Positions 24,780 through 33,943 of a DNA stretch of 64,000 nucleotides are shown here, one piece after another. Position 1 is the first letter of the stretch; each line of letters begins with the position of its first letter. The notes beneath the pieces were generated by a model, which saw nothing but the letters and a program-made list of their open reading frames with translations, had not been told where the DNA came from and did no database searches. The position numbers and the translations under genes are program-made. Source of the stretch: Ruoffia sp044336205 (GTDB lineage Bacteria > Bacillota > Bacilli > Lactobacillales > Aerococcaceae); contig CP172318.1 of assembly GCA_044336205.1 (NCBI GenBank), positions 1,488,001 to 1,552,000 on the forward strand. The letters are read 5' to 3'.

Positions 24780-27434
24780 CTAATACTCACCTTGTACTTC
24801 TTTATATCCATAGTAAGCATTTTCTAGAATAGTCTTCATCTCGTTAACTAGAGCTAGTCTTGGATTTACTGGTGTACACTGATCTTCATAAGCTAAATAA
24901 GCAAGTTCTTCTGTTTTAGCCATGTAGTCCGACTCATTAACACCCTGTTCTTGAATACTCATCTTAATTCCTACGCGTTCACCTAAGTCATATACAGCCT
25001 GGGCTAATTCTTTTACACCTTCTTCTGCTGTCTTCGCTTCAAGTCCGATGAGTTTAGCGATATCTTGATATTTTTTGTCAGCTTGGTAATGTGTATATTT
25101 GGGCCAGTTTGCTTGTTTTGATGGCTTCGTTCCATTATATCGAATGACATAAGGTAATAGAATGGCATTCGTTCTACCATGAACTGTATGGAATTCACCA
25201 CCGATTTTATGAGCCATTGAATGGTTGATACCTAAGAATGCATTACCAAATGCCATTCCTGCCATCGTTGAAGCATTATGCATCTTCTCACGGGCAATCG
25301 GATCATTCTCTTTAACTGACAATTCAATATTCTCAAAAACTAATTTAATTGCTTGCAAGGCCAGACCATCAGTATAATCATTAGCCATTACCGATACATA
25401 GGCTTCAATCGCATGAGTTAGAACATCCATCCCAGTATCTGCTGCAACGAAATCCGGTACTGATTCAACTAAAGAAGAATCAATAATGGCTATTGTAGGT
25501 AGAAGTGAATAATCTGCTAGTGGGTATTTCATCTTGTTCTTTTTATCTGAGATTACCGCAAATGGTGTCACCTCAGCACCTGTTCCTGAAGTCGTTGGTA
25601 TACCAACATACTTGGCTTTTTCACCTAATTCTGGGAATCTAACCGCACGTTTACGAATGTCTAAGAATTTCTGAACAAGGTCTCGGAAGTCCACTTCTGG
25701 TTGTTCATAGAATAACCACATTACTTTAGCAGCATCCATGACAGATCCACCACCTAAAGCAATGATAGTATCAGGTTGGAAATCTCTCATCGCTTGAGCT
25801 CCCGCTTCAACCGTAGTAATGTCTGGATCTGGTTCGACTTGATCAAACACTTGATAAGTGATTTGATTTGGACGAGCTTCTAATTGTTCGATGACTTTTT
25901 GAGTAAATCCTAATTTCACGATGGATTTATCAGTAACTATCATCACACGGTTTACATCTTTCATCGTTTTTAAGTATTGGATAGAATCCCGTTCAAAGTA
26001 AATCTTGCTTGGAACTTTAAACCATTGCATATTATTTCGACGTCTCCCTACTGTTTTAATGTTCAGTAAATTCAATGCCCCTACGTTGCCTGCTACGGAG
26101 TTTCGTCCATAAGATCCACAACCTAAAGTTAGAGATGGGATGAAGGCATTATATACATCACCTATCCCTCCGAAAGTTGAAGGTGAATTCCAAATTACTC
26201 GAATTGCTTTCACTTGACGTCCAAATTCTTCTGAAATCTTTTTATCTTTAGTATGAATGGCTGCAGAGTGTCCCAATCCGTTGAATTCAACCATTTGTGC
26301 CGCTTTCTTAATACCATCCTCAGTTGATGTTGATTTTATTAAGGCAAGGATTGGTGATAACTTCTCACGCGTCAACGGCTCATTCGGACCAACTTCTTCG
26401 ACTTCTACTAATAAAATATTTGTCTTATCCGGTACAATAAAGCCTGCTTGTTCAGCTAGCCAAGTTGCTGGTTTCCCTACAATGTTACTATTCAACTTTG
26501 CCTCATCGACATTATCATCATAAGCTCTCACACCAAAACAAAATTCTTCAAGCAGTGCTTTCTCTTCAGCATTAAGGAGATAACTATGGTAACTTTTCAT
26601 CTCTGTAACAACTTCATCATAAATTTCTTGATCAATGATTGCTGCTTGCTCTGAAGCACAAACCATTCCATTATCAAAAGATTTACTTAATACAATGTCA
26701 TAAGCTGCTTGTTTAATGTCAGCGGTTTTCTCGATATAAGCTGGCACATTTCCAGCTCCGACTCCTAATGCAGGTTTACCACAAGAGTATGCTGCTTTAA
26801 CCATCGCATTCCCACCAGTTGCTAGAATTGTAGCAACTCCTTCATGTTTCATTAATGAATCCGTTGCTTCCAATGAAGGTTGTTCAATCCACTGGATACA
26901 ATTTTCAGGTGCTCCCGCTTTTATCGCTGCATCGCGAACGATTTGTGCTGCATGAGCAGAAGACTTCAACGCAGCTGGATGGAAAGAAAAAATGATTGGG
27001 TTGCGAGTTTTAATCGCGATCAATGCTTTAAAAATCGTTGTAGATGTCGGATTAGTTGTTGGTGTAATCGCACAAATAACACCAACTGGTTCTGCAATCT
27101 CAGTAATTCCTTTCGTTGGATCATCACTAATAATCCCTACTGTTTTCATGCCTTTCATATAGTTAACAACATGTTCACATGCGAATAGATTTTTGGTAGC
27201 TTTGTCTTCGAATACTCCACGGTTTGTTTCTTCTACAGCATGTTTTGCTAAAACACCATGTTGATCTAGGGCGGCAACAGATGCTTTGGCGACAATATGA
27301 TCTATCTCCTCTTGATTGAGCTCTAGATAATCATCTAAGGCTTGCAGTCCCTTTTCTACGAGTTGATCAATGATTCCCTCCACAGCTGTTTCAATTACAA
27401 TCGGCTCGTCTAATTTTTCAAGCGTTGTTTCCAT
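24780..27434 (-). CDS. adhE: Bifunctional acetaldehyde-CoA/alcohol dehydrogenase
   Basis: The 884-residue enzyme reduces acetyl-CoA to acetaldehyde and ethanol, regenerating NAD+ in fermentation. The N-terminal aldehyde dehydrogenase domain (about 1-430) holds the catalytic Cys259 in DNGMVCASEQ. The C-terminal iron-dependent alcohol dehydrogenase (about 470-884) shows ALGGGSVMDAAK, GTGAEVTPFAV and the metal-site INHSMAHKIGGEFHTVHG. AAAGGGG precedes the ATG. It is transcribed alone from a promoter that carries a Rex-type operator. It lies next to pflB-pflA, completing the mixed-acid branch. Confidence 0.97.
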   Translation of the reverse strand: METTLEKLDEPIVIETAVEGIIDQLVEKGLQALDDYLELNQEEIDHIVAKASVAALDQHGVLAKHAVEETNRGVFEDKATKNLFACEHVVNYMKGMKTVGIISDDPTKGITEIAEPVGVICAITPTTNPTSTTIFKALIAIKTRNPIIFSFHPAALKSSAHAAQIVRDAAIKAGAPENCIQWIEQPSLEATDSLMKHEGVATILATGGNAMVKAAYSCGKPALGVGAGNVPAYIEKTADIKQAAYDIVLSKSFDNGMVCASEQAAIIDQEIYDEVVTEMKSYHSYLLNAEEKALLEEFCFGVRAYDDNVDEAKLNSNIVGKPATWLAEQAGFIVPDKTNILLVEVEEVGPNEPLTREKLSPILALIKSTSTEDGIKKAAQMVEFNGLGHSAAIHTKDKKISEEFGRQVKAIRVIWNSPSTFGGIGDVYNAFIPSLTLGCGSYGRNSVAGNVGALNLLNIKTVGRRRNNMQWFKVPSKIYFERDSIQYLKTMKDVNRVMIVTDKSIVKLGFTQKVIEQLEARPNQITYQVFDQVEPDPDITTVEAGAQAMRDFQPDTIIALGGGSVMDAAKVMWLFYEQPEVDFRDLVQKFLDIRKRAVRFPELGEKAKYVGIPTTSGTGAEVTPFAVISDKKNKMKYPLADYSLLPTIAIIDSSLVESVPDFVAADTGMDVLTHAIEAYVSVMANDYTDGLALQAIKLVFENIELSVKENDPIAREKMHNASTMAGMAFGNAFLGINHSMAHKIGGEFHTVHGRTNAILLPYVIRYNGTKPSKQANWPKYTHYQADKKYQDIAKLIGLEAKTAEEGVKELAQAVYDLGERVGIKMSIQEQGVNESDYMAKTEELAYLAYEDQCTPVNPRLALVNEMKTILENAYYGYKEVQGEY

Positions 27435-27469
27435 TTACGGCTTCCCCTTTCGGTTTTCTTTATGATTAC

Positions 27470-27498
27470 ATGTTACACCTTTCACAAAGTTTTGTAAA
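27470..27498 (-). promoter_or_regulatory. Promoter of adhE
   Basis: On the minus strand TTTACA (27498-27493) and TAACAT (27475-27470) are separated by 17 bases. A CTTTGTGAAAGG half-site of Rex type lies in the spacer. Confidence 0.7.
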
Positions 27499-27504
27499 GT
27501 GTTT

Positions 27505-27522
27505 TTGTGTATTCTTTCACAA
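27505..27522. promoter_or_regulatory. Rex operator upstream of adhE
   Basis: TTGTGTATTCTTTCACAA has perfect TTGTG/CACAA arms at the 8-base spacing of the Rex consensus TTGTGAANNNNTTCACAA. It lies seven bases upstream of the -35 hexamer. Rex releases DNA when NADH is high. Confidence 0.8.
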
Positions 27523-27683
27523 TTGTATCGAATTTAAGATATTATGATACAGTTAGTTAAGTTGTTTCATATGTTGAATTAATATAATATTGATATTTTG
27601 TGAATGTTTGAACATTTCTGTTATATTATAAAGTTGTTATCACTATAACAGTTTGTATTAATACAGTTATAACGACTTAAATG

Positions 27684-27720
27684 AAAAAAACGACTGTGCC
27701 ATTTTGGCAGCAGTCGCTTA
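27684..27720 (-). terminator. Terminator of pflB-pflA
   Basis: On the minus strand GCGACTG-CTGCC and GGCA-CAGTCG pair around a short loop and are followed by T7. Confidence 0.9.
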
Positions 27721-27730
27721 AGTTATAATA

Positions 27731-28501
27731 TTAATCTTCTAAGTATCCAAGATATTTTTCAGTTCTTAATAAACGTTGTGCATTTTTAATTCGTTCTTTT
27801 GAAGGTGGTTCAACACCTTTTAATCGATATGGTATACCTAGTGCTTCATACTTATATACCCCCATCTTATGGTAAGGTAAGACCTCGAACTTACGAACAT
27901 TGTTCAAAGTCTCAACATAGTCACCCAGACGAATTAAATACTCATCATAATCTGTTCTCGTTGGAACAAGCACATGACGGATCCACATTGGAACATTCAA
28001 CTCTGAAAGTAATTCTGCCATTTGAAGAATATTCTCGTTACGCGCTCCTGTCAGTTTGATATGACCTTGTGGATCGATATGTTTTATATCGAATAAGAAT
28101 AAATCCGTATATTCCATCAGTTCTTCAAACTGTGAACGGAAAGGATCTTCCATAGTAAACGGTCCCCCACAAGTATCTATCGTTGTGTGTACACCATTAG
28201 CCTTACAAATCTTAAAATATTCGATAAGAAATTCTATTTGAAGTAAAGGCTCTCCTCCACTTACTGTAACGCCACCTTTATCTCCCCAAAACGAACGATA
28301 TTGAATCGCCTCATTGAATAATTCTTGAGGAGTGTATTGTTTTCCACCTCGCATATTCCAAGTATCAGGATTATGACAAAACTCACAACGCAATCGGCAT
28401 CCTTGCATGAATGAGATAAAGCGAATACCTGGTCCATCGACTGAGCCAAAACTTTCAGTCGAATGAACATTTCCTATTATATCTGTGTTATCTTTTGACA
28501 T
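27731..28501 (-). CDS. pflA: Pyruvate formate-lyase activating enzyme
   Basis: The 256-residue radical-SAM enzyme generates the glycyl radical on PflB. The cluster motif is CRLRCEFCHNPDTW (CX3CX2C) near residue 34, and the SAM-binding glycines are in VTVSGGEPLLQ near residue 78. It follows pflB by 45 bases on the same strand and ends before a strong terminator. Length and motifs are normal. Confidence 0.96.
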   Translation of the reverse strand: MSKDNTDIIGNVHSTESFGSVDGPGIRFISFMQGCRLRCEFCHNPDTWNMRGGKQYTPQELFNEAIQYRSFWGDKGGVTVSGGEPLLQIEFLIEYFKICKANGVHTTIDTCGGPFTMEDPFRSQFEELMEYTDLFLFDIKHIDPQGHIKLTGARNENILQMAELLSELNVPMWIRHVLVPTRTDYDEYLIRLGDYVETLNNVRKFEVLPYHKMGVYKYEALGIPYRLKGVEPPSKERIKNAQRLLRTEKYLGYLED

Positions 28502-28546
28502 TCACTCACCTACTTTCTGCGATATTATAACTCAAAGGTTGATACC

Positions 28547-30805
28547 TTACATTGAACTGTGCATTGTACGGTTAATTACATCTAATTGTTGCTCACGCGT
28601 TAATTTAATAAAGTTAACCGCATACCCTGATACACGAATTGTTAATTGTGGATATTTTTCTGGATGATCCATCGCATCAAGCAATGTCTCACGATTAAAG
28701 ACGTTAACGTTTAAGTGGTGTCCGCCTTCATTCGTATACCCATCTAAAAGACTTACTAAATTATCTTTTTGAGTGTCTTCATCTTTACCTAGTGCTTTAG
28801 GAATGATTGAGAATGTATTAGAAATTCCATCCAAAGCATACTCATAAGGCATTTTAGCTACTGAAAGTAGACTTGCTAATGCACCATGTGTATCACGACC
28901 GTGCATTGGGTTTGCACCTGGTGCAAATGGAGCTCCCGCACGACGACCATCTGGTGTGTTTCCTGTTTTCTTACCATAAACAACGTTAGAAGTAATCGTT
29001 AAGATTGATGTAGTATGAATTGCATCACGGTATGTTGGGTGTTTTTTAACTTTAGTCATAAATGACTTCAATAAGTCTACCCCAATTTGGTCTGCACGAG
29101 CATCATTATTACCGTATTTAGGGAAGTCTCCTTCAATCTCATAATCTACAACTAGACCGTTTTCATCTCGAATCGTTTTCACTTTGGCATACTTAATAGC
29201 TGATAACGAATCGATTGCTACAGAGAATCCAGCAATACCTGTTGCCATTGTACGTTTTACTTCCGTATCATGTAAGGCCATCTCTATACTTTCATAGCTA
29301 TATTTATCATGCATGTAGTGAATAATATTCAATGTATTAATATACAATCCAGCTAACCATTCTAGCATGTCATCATAGTGCTCCATTACTTCATCATAGT
29401 CTAAGTATTCTGAAGTAATTGCTCGGAACTTAGGTCCTACTTGTGTTTTAGATTTCTCATCCACACCACCGTTGATGGCATATAATAAGGCTTTTGCTAA
29501 GTTAGCACGTGCACCAAAGAATTGCATTTGCTTTCCAACTTCCATAGCAGACACACAACATGCAATAGCATAGTCATCGCCATAGATTGGACGCATTACG
29601 TCATCATTTTCATATTGAATTGCTGACGTCTCAATGGACATTTTCGCTACATAACGTTTAAAGTGTGTCGGTAAGTTCTCAGACCATAGTACTGTTAAGT
29701 TTGGTTCTGGTGCTGGACCTAAGTTTGTCAATGAATGTAAGAAACGGAATGAGTTTTTCGTAACTAATGGACGTCCGTCGATTCCAATTCCTGCGATTGA
29801 TTCTGTTACCCACGTTGGATCTCCTGAGAATAACTCATTGTAATCCGGTGTACGTGCGAACTTAACAAGACGTAACTTCATAATGAAGTGGTCTACAAGC
29901 TCTTGTGCTTCTTTCTCAGTAATTACACCATTTTGAAGGTCACGTTCGATGTAGATATCTAAGAATGTTGAGGTACGCCCTAATGACATTGCAGCTCCGT
30001 TTTGGTCTTTAATAGCAGCTAAGTAACCTAAGTATAACCACTGGAACGCTTCTTGCGCAGTTTCAGCCGGACGAGTTAAGTCGAATCCGTAAATCTCACC
30101 TAATTTGATTAACTCTTTCAATGCACGGTATTGCTCAGACACTTCTTCACGTAAACGAATGATATCTTCACTCATTTGACCATTACCAATATTCGCAAAA
30201 TCTGCTTGCTTTTCTTCCATTAAGCGTGTCACTCCATATAAAGCAACACGACGGTAGTCACCAATAATACGACCACGTCCGTAAGCATCAGGAAGTCCTG
30301 TAATAACACCAGATCTTCTAGCTGCACGCATCTCTGGTGTATAAGCATCGAACACCCCTTGGTTATGGGTTTTACGATATTCAGTGAAGATATGTTCTAC
30401 TTCCGGATCAATCTCGAAGCCATAAGATTCAGCTGATTGAACTGACATACGAATCCCACCAAATGGTTGAAGCCCACGCTTGAATGGCTTGTCAGTTTGG
30501 AATCCAACGATTTTCTCCATATCCTTATTTAAATATCCTGCATCATGAGAAGTAATGGTTGATACAACTTTTGTATCCATATCAAGAACGCCACCAGCTT
30601 CACGTTCTTGTTTAGTTAAATCCATAACTTGATCCCATAATTGGAATGTTTCAATGGTTGCTCCTTCTAAGAAGGCTTCGTCTCCCTCATAAAGATTGTA
30701 GTTTTCTTGAATAAAGTCTCTAACATCAATTGATTCCTGCCACTTTATACCTTTAAAGCCTTCCCAAGGATTTCTATTCTTTAGTTCCTGTTTCACTTGT
30801 TCCAT
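28547..30805 (-). CDS. pflB: Formate C-acetyltransferase (pyruvate formate-lyase)
   Basis: The ATG at 30805, ten bases after GGAGG, gives 752 residues. It converts pyruvate and CoA to acetyl-CoA and formate under anaerobic conditions. The catalytic cysteine pair is in AIACCVSAMEV and the radical glycine in RVSGYAVNF (about G728). The strong promoter upstream overlaps a Rex-type operator, so expression should follow the NADH/NAD+ ratio together with adhE. PflA follows directly. An in-frame start 14 codons earlier has no RBS. Confidence 0.97.
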   Translation of the reverse strand: MEQVKQELKNRNPWEGFKGIKWQESIDVRDFIQENYNLYEGDEAFLEGATIETFQLWDQVMDLTKQEREAGGVLDMDTKVVSTITSHDAGYLNKDMEKIVGFQTDKPFKRGLQPFGGIRMSVQSAESYGFEIDPEVEHIFTEYRKTHNQGVFDAYTPEMRAARRSGVITGLPDAYGRGRIIGDYRRVALYGVTRLMEEKQADFANIGNGQMSEDIIRLREEVSEQYRALKELIKLGEIYGFDLTRPAETAQEAFQWLYLGYLAAIKDQNGAAMSLGRTSTFLDIYIERDLQNGVITEKEAQELVDHFIMKLRLVKFARTPDYNELFSGDPTWVTESIAGIGIDGRPLVTKNSFRFLHSLTNLGPAPEPNLTVLWSENLPTHFKRYVAKMSIETSAIQYENDDVMRPIYGDDYAIACCVSAMEVGKQMQFFGARANLAKALLYAINGGVDEKSKTQVGPKFRAITSEYLDYDEVMEHYDDMLEWLAGLYINTLNIIHYMHDKYSYESIEMALHDTEVKRTMATGIAGFSVAIDSLSAIKYAKVKTIRDENGLVVDYEIEGDFPKYGNNDARADQIGVDLLKSFMTKVKKHPTYRDAIHTTSILTITSNVVYGKKTGNTPDGRRAGAPFAPGANPMHGRDTHGALASLLSVAKMPYEYALDGISNTFSIIPKALGKDEDTQKDNLVSLLDGYTNEGGHHLNVNVFNRETLLDAMDHPEKYPQLTIRVSGYAVNFIKLTREQQLDVINRTMHSSM

Positions 30806-30901
30806 TTTTCTGTTCCCTCCAAAGTAATTAATCTCATTACGAAACACTTAAATTTGTTGTGACACCTTTGAGAAATATTACAGTAATATCTCTTCAGACA
30901 T

Positions 30902-30919
30902 TTGTGAACCTTTTTACAA
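30902..30919. promoter_or_regulatory. Rex operator at the pflB promoter
   Basis: TTGTGAACCTTTTTACAA differs from the Rex consensus TTGTGAANNNNTTCACAA at one conserved base (T for C in the right arm). It lies just downstream of the -10 element of pflB, a position that would block initiation. Confidence 0.72.
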
Positions 30920-30923
30920 CTAC

Positions 30924-30952
30924 ATCATAAACTATATTTATAAGGAATTCAA
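30924..30952 (-). promoter_or_regulatory. Promoter of pflB-pflA
   Basis: On the minus strand TTGAAT (30952-30947) and TATGAT (30929-30924) are spaced by 17 bases, about 120 bases before the pflB start. An inverted repeat (GAGAAATATTAC/GTAATATCTC, 30869-30893) lies in the leader. Confidence 0.75.
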
Positions 30953-31008
30953 GCTTAAATAAATATTTTTTATGATAACTTTTAAATAAAACCACTTTCT
31001 TAGCAAAT

Positions 31009-31027
31009 GCACAAATATATTTTGTGC
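31009..31027. promoter_or_regulatory. Palindrome GCACAAATATATTTTGTGC upstream of pflB
   Basis: The 19-base near-perfect palindrome has arms GCACAAA/TTTGTGC and lies about 60 bases upstream of the -35 hexamer. The arms face the opposite way to a Rex box, so another regulator, perhaps an activator, is possible. Confidence 0.4.
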
Positions 31028-31095
31028 TGTACCATCTCTATGATAAACTGTTATATTAATTCTTACTTTGTATTAATACACTCATATTAAACAAA

Positions 31096-31140
31096 AAACC
31101 ACAAGAGAGTAATTATTACTTTCTTGTGGTTGAATGAATT
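31096..31140. terminator. Terminator of the SufT-like gene
   Basis: ACCACAAGAGAGTAAT pairs with ATTACTTTCTTGTGGT with one or two mismatches. On the minus strand it is followed by T6, directly after the gene's stop codon. Confidence 0.88.
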
Positions 31141-31144
31141 ATTA

Positions 31145-31498
31145 TTATATAGCCTCTCCTGGTATCCCTAAACAAATGCGAGCGAATTTTGACATCCTAC
31201 TTATCTCCCAAGCTGGGTCAAAGGTGATGGTTGTGTTAATTTCTGTTACTTTATCAAAATTTGATAGTTGATAGCGTAAGTCACTATCAATAAAATCAGC
31301 CAATGGACACCCCATTGTTGTTAAAGTCATTAGTATATCCACTTTACCCTCTTTATCCATATCTACCTCATAAATTAATCCCAAATTGGCAATATCAATA
31401 CCTAATTCAGGATCAATGACAGCAGTTAACTGCTCTAATAGCTCCTCTTGATAAGTAATAGCTTCATTTTTAAATTTTATTCCTAGCTCTTCAATCAT
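31145..31498 (-). CDS. SufT/MIP18-like (DUF59) iron-sulfur assembly protein
   Basis: The 117-residue protein is one DUF59 domain: QLTAVIDPELGIDIANLGLIYEV, then TTMGCPLADFI with the conserved cysteine, and a DPAWEISRMSK motif. DUF59 proteins such as SufT help mature iron-sulfur proteins. It lies back to back with a DUF1858 gene and a DUF438/hemerythrin gene, which are also linked to metal or redox chemistry, so a role in iron-sulfur or nitrosative-stress repair is plausible. The terminator follows at once. Confidence 0.85.
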   Translation of the reverse strand: MIEELGIKFKNEAITYQEELLEQLTAVIDPELGIDIANLGLIYEVDMDKEGKVDILMTLTTMGCPLADFIDSDLRYQLSNFDKVTEINTTITFDPAWEISRMSKFARICLGIPGEAI

Positions 31499-31620
31499 AC
31501 CTTGTCACCTCGCATTCATCTTGTTTTTTAAAAACATCTTCGCTACTATAGATTCATAATAATTATAATCATATATAAAATATTAACCGTTAGCAAATAT
31601 TATTAGAAAGGAGTCCAATT

Positions 31621-31863
31621 ATGGAAAATGTCATTGATCTTACACAATCAGTTTATAGTTTGGTTGAAGCACATCCAGATCTTTTAGAAATTCTTGTTGA
31701 TCTTGGTTTTACCCCATTGGCAAATGAAACAATGCGAAAAACTCTTGGAAAAAATATCTCACTACAACAAGGATGCAGATTCATTAAGTTAAATGAAACT
31801 GATTTAATTAATACATTGAAATGGAATGGATATATAGTAAAAGGAGCGAAAAGCCATGACTGA
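31621..31863 (+). CDS. DUF1858 domain protein (ScdA N-terminal-like)
   Basis: The 80-residue protein matches the DUF1858/ScdA-N pattern: VIDLTQSVYSLVEAHPDLLEILVDLGF near the start and NETMRKTLGKNISLQQGC after it. In ScdA/RIC proteins this domain is fused to a hemerythrin domain that repairs iron-sulfur clusters. Here the hemerythrin is supplied by the next gene, whose start overlaps by 8 bases. That coupling suggests that the two proteins work together. Confidence 0.85.
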   Translation: MENVIDLTQSVYSLVEAHPDLLEILVDLGFTPLANETMRKTLGKNISLQQGCRFIKLNETDLINTLKWNGYIVKGAKSHD

Positions 31864-33859
31864 CAATGAAAAAAATCGTACTGATATCCTAGAAGGAATT
31901 CTTCTGAAACTCCACCATGGTGCCGAACCCGAATCAGTCCAAGAAGAATTCAATGAGCACTTCACAGGGGTTAGTGCTATGGAGATCTCTATGATGGAAC
32001 ATCAATTAATTTATGGAGATGGTCCCATTACTTTTCATGATGTACTAAAATTATGTAATGTTCATGCTAACCTATTCAAAGGTTCCATTGCTGAAGGCGA
32101 GACACATGATGCTGATAAACCAGGCCATCCAGTGAAAGTTTTTAAAGAAGAAAATATGGCTTTGCGTTCAGCCTTGTTACGAATCAATAATATCTTAACG
32201 TCTTTTAAACAAATGGACAAAACTGAATTGAATCCAGCTATGATTCAAGGTTTAAGACGGCAGTTTGATGTTTTAGGTCAATTTGACAAACATTACAAAC
32301 GCAAAGAACATCTATTCTTCCCTATGATGGAAAAGTACGGTCACGATGCCCCACCAAAAGTAATGTGGGCCAAGGACGATGAGATTCGTGACCTTTTCAG
32401 ACGAGCTTACAAAACAATGGAGAAATTCCCTGAAATTGAGATTGAAAAACTGATTCAATGTTATGAGGTATTCCAATTTGAATTCAATGAGATGATATTC
32501 AAGGAAGAAGCAATCCTAATCAATATCCTATTAGAAATATTAACGCCTGAAGATTGGTATGAGATCGCCAAACATAGTGATTATTATGGTTATGCCATTG
32601 TTCGTCCAACTGAAAAATGGGTACTTGAAACACCTTCAAACAAGGATGATGAAAGTATTGACCCCAGAAAATCAAATGATCAAGCTGAAGTTTCTATCAA
32701 ATCAAACTCAATCCCTAAGTTAATGCACCAGCAAACCATTGAGACTACACACTCAACAACCATCGAAACAAAGAAAATAAAAGTAAAAGGTGGTTATCTA
32801 ACAGTTTCTTTTGAAGCTGATAATCAGAACAAAAACTTTGCAAATTATCAGCTTAACCCTGCAACAGCTTTTACTATTGGTGATGGTTTCTTATCATTAG
32901 AACAAATTAAATTAATCTTTGATTACATACCAGCTCGCGTTAGCTACTTCAATCAAGATAACAAACTACAATACTACAATCACAAAGATAATCATTCATA
33001 CAGCAAAAGAAAACCCGAAGATATTGGTCAATCAGCTAAAAACTGCTATTCAGCTGATGTTTGGGAGAAGTTAGAACTTATTATCGAAGACTTTAAAACA
33101 ATGCGTTCATCCGTAGAATCTTATTGGTTTAAGTATAATGACCAATATGTTCACTTGGATTATAAAGTTCTTCTTGATGAGAAAGGCCAATATCAAGGTT
33201 TTATAGAAATTGAACAAAATATTCAGCCTATTTTAGACATCACGACTGAAAAGTGGCGCAATCTACTTCCACTTAGTAAAGTTGACCGTTCACTCAAGGA
33301 TCCCGCGGATTTGTCAGTGATTCAAAATCATTCTCATGAAGCCGTCAATCAATTAGTCTTTAACGATGGAAGTCTTGATTTTTCTTGGCTTCCTCATGAG
33401 ACCATTCAAACAGATGATGTTGAATTGTTTGGTCGCAACACCTTAATAAATATTGGCCCAGGTTATTTAAGTTTGAATCAAGTTCAAATGATTTTTGATC
33501 AACTTCCTTTTGAGATTACTTATGTCGATGAACATCACAAATTTAAGTATTTCAATAATACTGGGCCTTATGACGAGATGCTCTTCCAACGATCTCCGAT
33601 TGAGATTGGAAGAGACTTAGAATATTGTCACCCTGCTCGTTTGTGGCCAAAAGTGCAGCGACTTTCAGAAGATTTGAAACATCAGCGTCGTTTTGTAGAA
33701 CCAATGTGGTTCTCACCAATGGGCAAACTTATTTATATTTTATATATGGGGACTCAAGACCACCACGATGCTTATCGTGGTATTGTTGAAACTGTTCAAG
33801 ACGCATCCATCTATCTTGATAAAGTATCTGATGAAAAACGAATCATCGAAAAGCCTTAA
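31856..33859 (+). CDS. DUF438-hemerythrin-double PAS sensor-like protein
   Basis: The 667-residue protein starts with a DUF438 domain (about 10-90), then a hemerythrin-like helical bundle (about 95-235) with HPVKVFKEEN, FDKHYKRKEHLFFPMMEKYG and FKEEAIL. After a polar linker come two related PAS-like modules. They begin GDGFLSLEQIKLIFDYIP (about 340) and GPGYLSLNQVQMIFDQLP (about 535), and each ends in an xPxxIG...C block. A second PAS module is more than is usual for DUF438 proteins. No output domain is visible. It probably senses redox, O2 or NO and acts with the overlapping DUF1858 protein. Confidence 0.85.
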   Translation: MTDNEKNRTDILEGILLKLHHGAEPESVQEEFNEHFTGVSAMEISMMEHQLIYGDGPITFHDVLKLCNVHANLFKGSIAEGETHDADKPGHPVKVFKEENMALRSALLRINNILTSFKQMDKTELNPAMIQGLRRQFDVLGQFDKHYKRKEHLFFPMMEKYGHDAPPKVMWAKDDEIRDLFRRAYKTMEKFPEIEIEKLIQCYEVFQFEFNEMIFKEEAILINILLEILTPEDWYEIAKHSDYYGYAIVRPTEKWVLETPSNKDDESIDPRKSNDQAEVSIKSNSIPKLMHQQTIETTHSTTIETKKIKVKGGYLTVSFEADNQNKNFANYQLNPATAFTIGDGFLSLEQIKLIFDYIPARVSYFNQDNKLQYYNHKDNHSYSKRKPEDIGQSAKNCYSADVWEKLELIIEDFKTMRSSVESYWFKYNDQYVHLDYKVLLDEKGQYQGFIEIEQNIQPILDITTEKWRNLLPLSKVDRSLKDPADLSVIQNHSHEAVNQLVFNDGSLDFSWLPHETIQTDDVELFGRNTLINIGPGYLSLNQVQMIFDQLPFEITYVDEHHKFKYFNNTGPYDEMLFQRSPIEIGRDLEYCHPARLWPKVQRLSEDLKHQRRFVEPMWFSPMGKLIYILYMGTQDHHDAYRGIVETVQDASIYLDKVSDEKRIIEKP

Positions 33860-33896
33860 CTATATCGCTCAAATATATGCTTAAGTATACAAATAG

Positions 33897-33939
33897 AGTC
33901 CCAACACCACAGTTTATATGTGATGATGGGACTTTTTAT
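33897..33939. terminator. Bidirectional terminator
   Basis: AGTCCCAACACCACA pairs with TGTGATGATGGGACT (one mismatch and one G-U), followed by T5. It separates convergent genes. Confidence 0.85.
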
Positions 33940-33943
33940 TCGC

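Noticed and set aside
26257..27188. Long plus-strand open frames inside adhE
   Set aside because: They are antisense shadows of a strongly conserved coding sequence.
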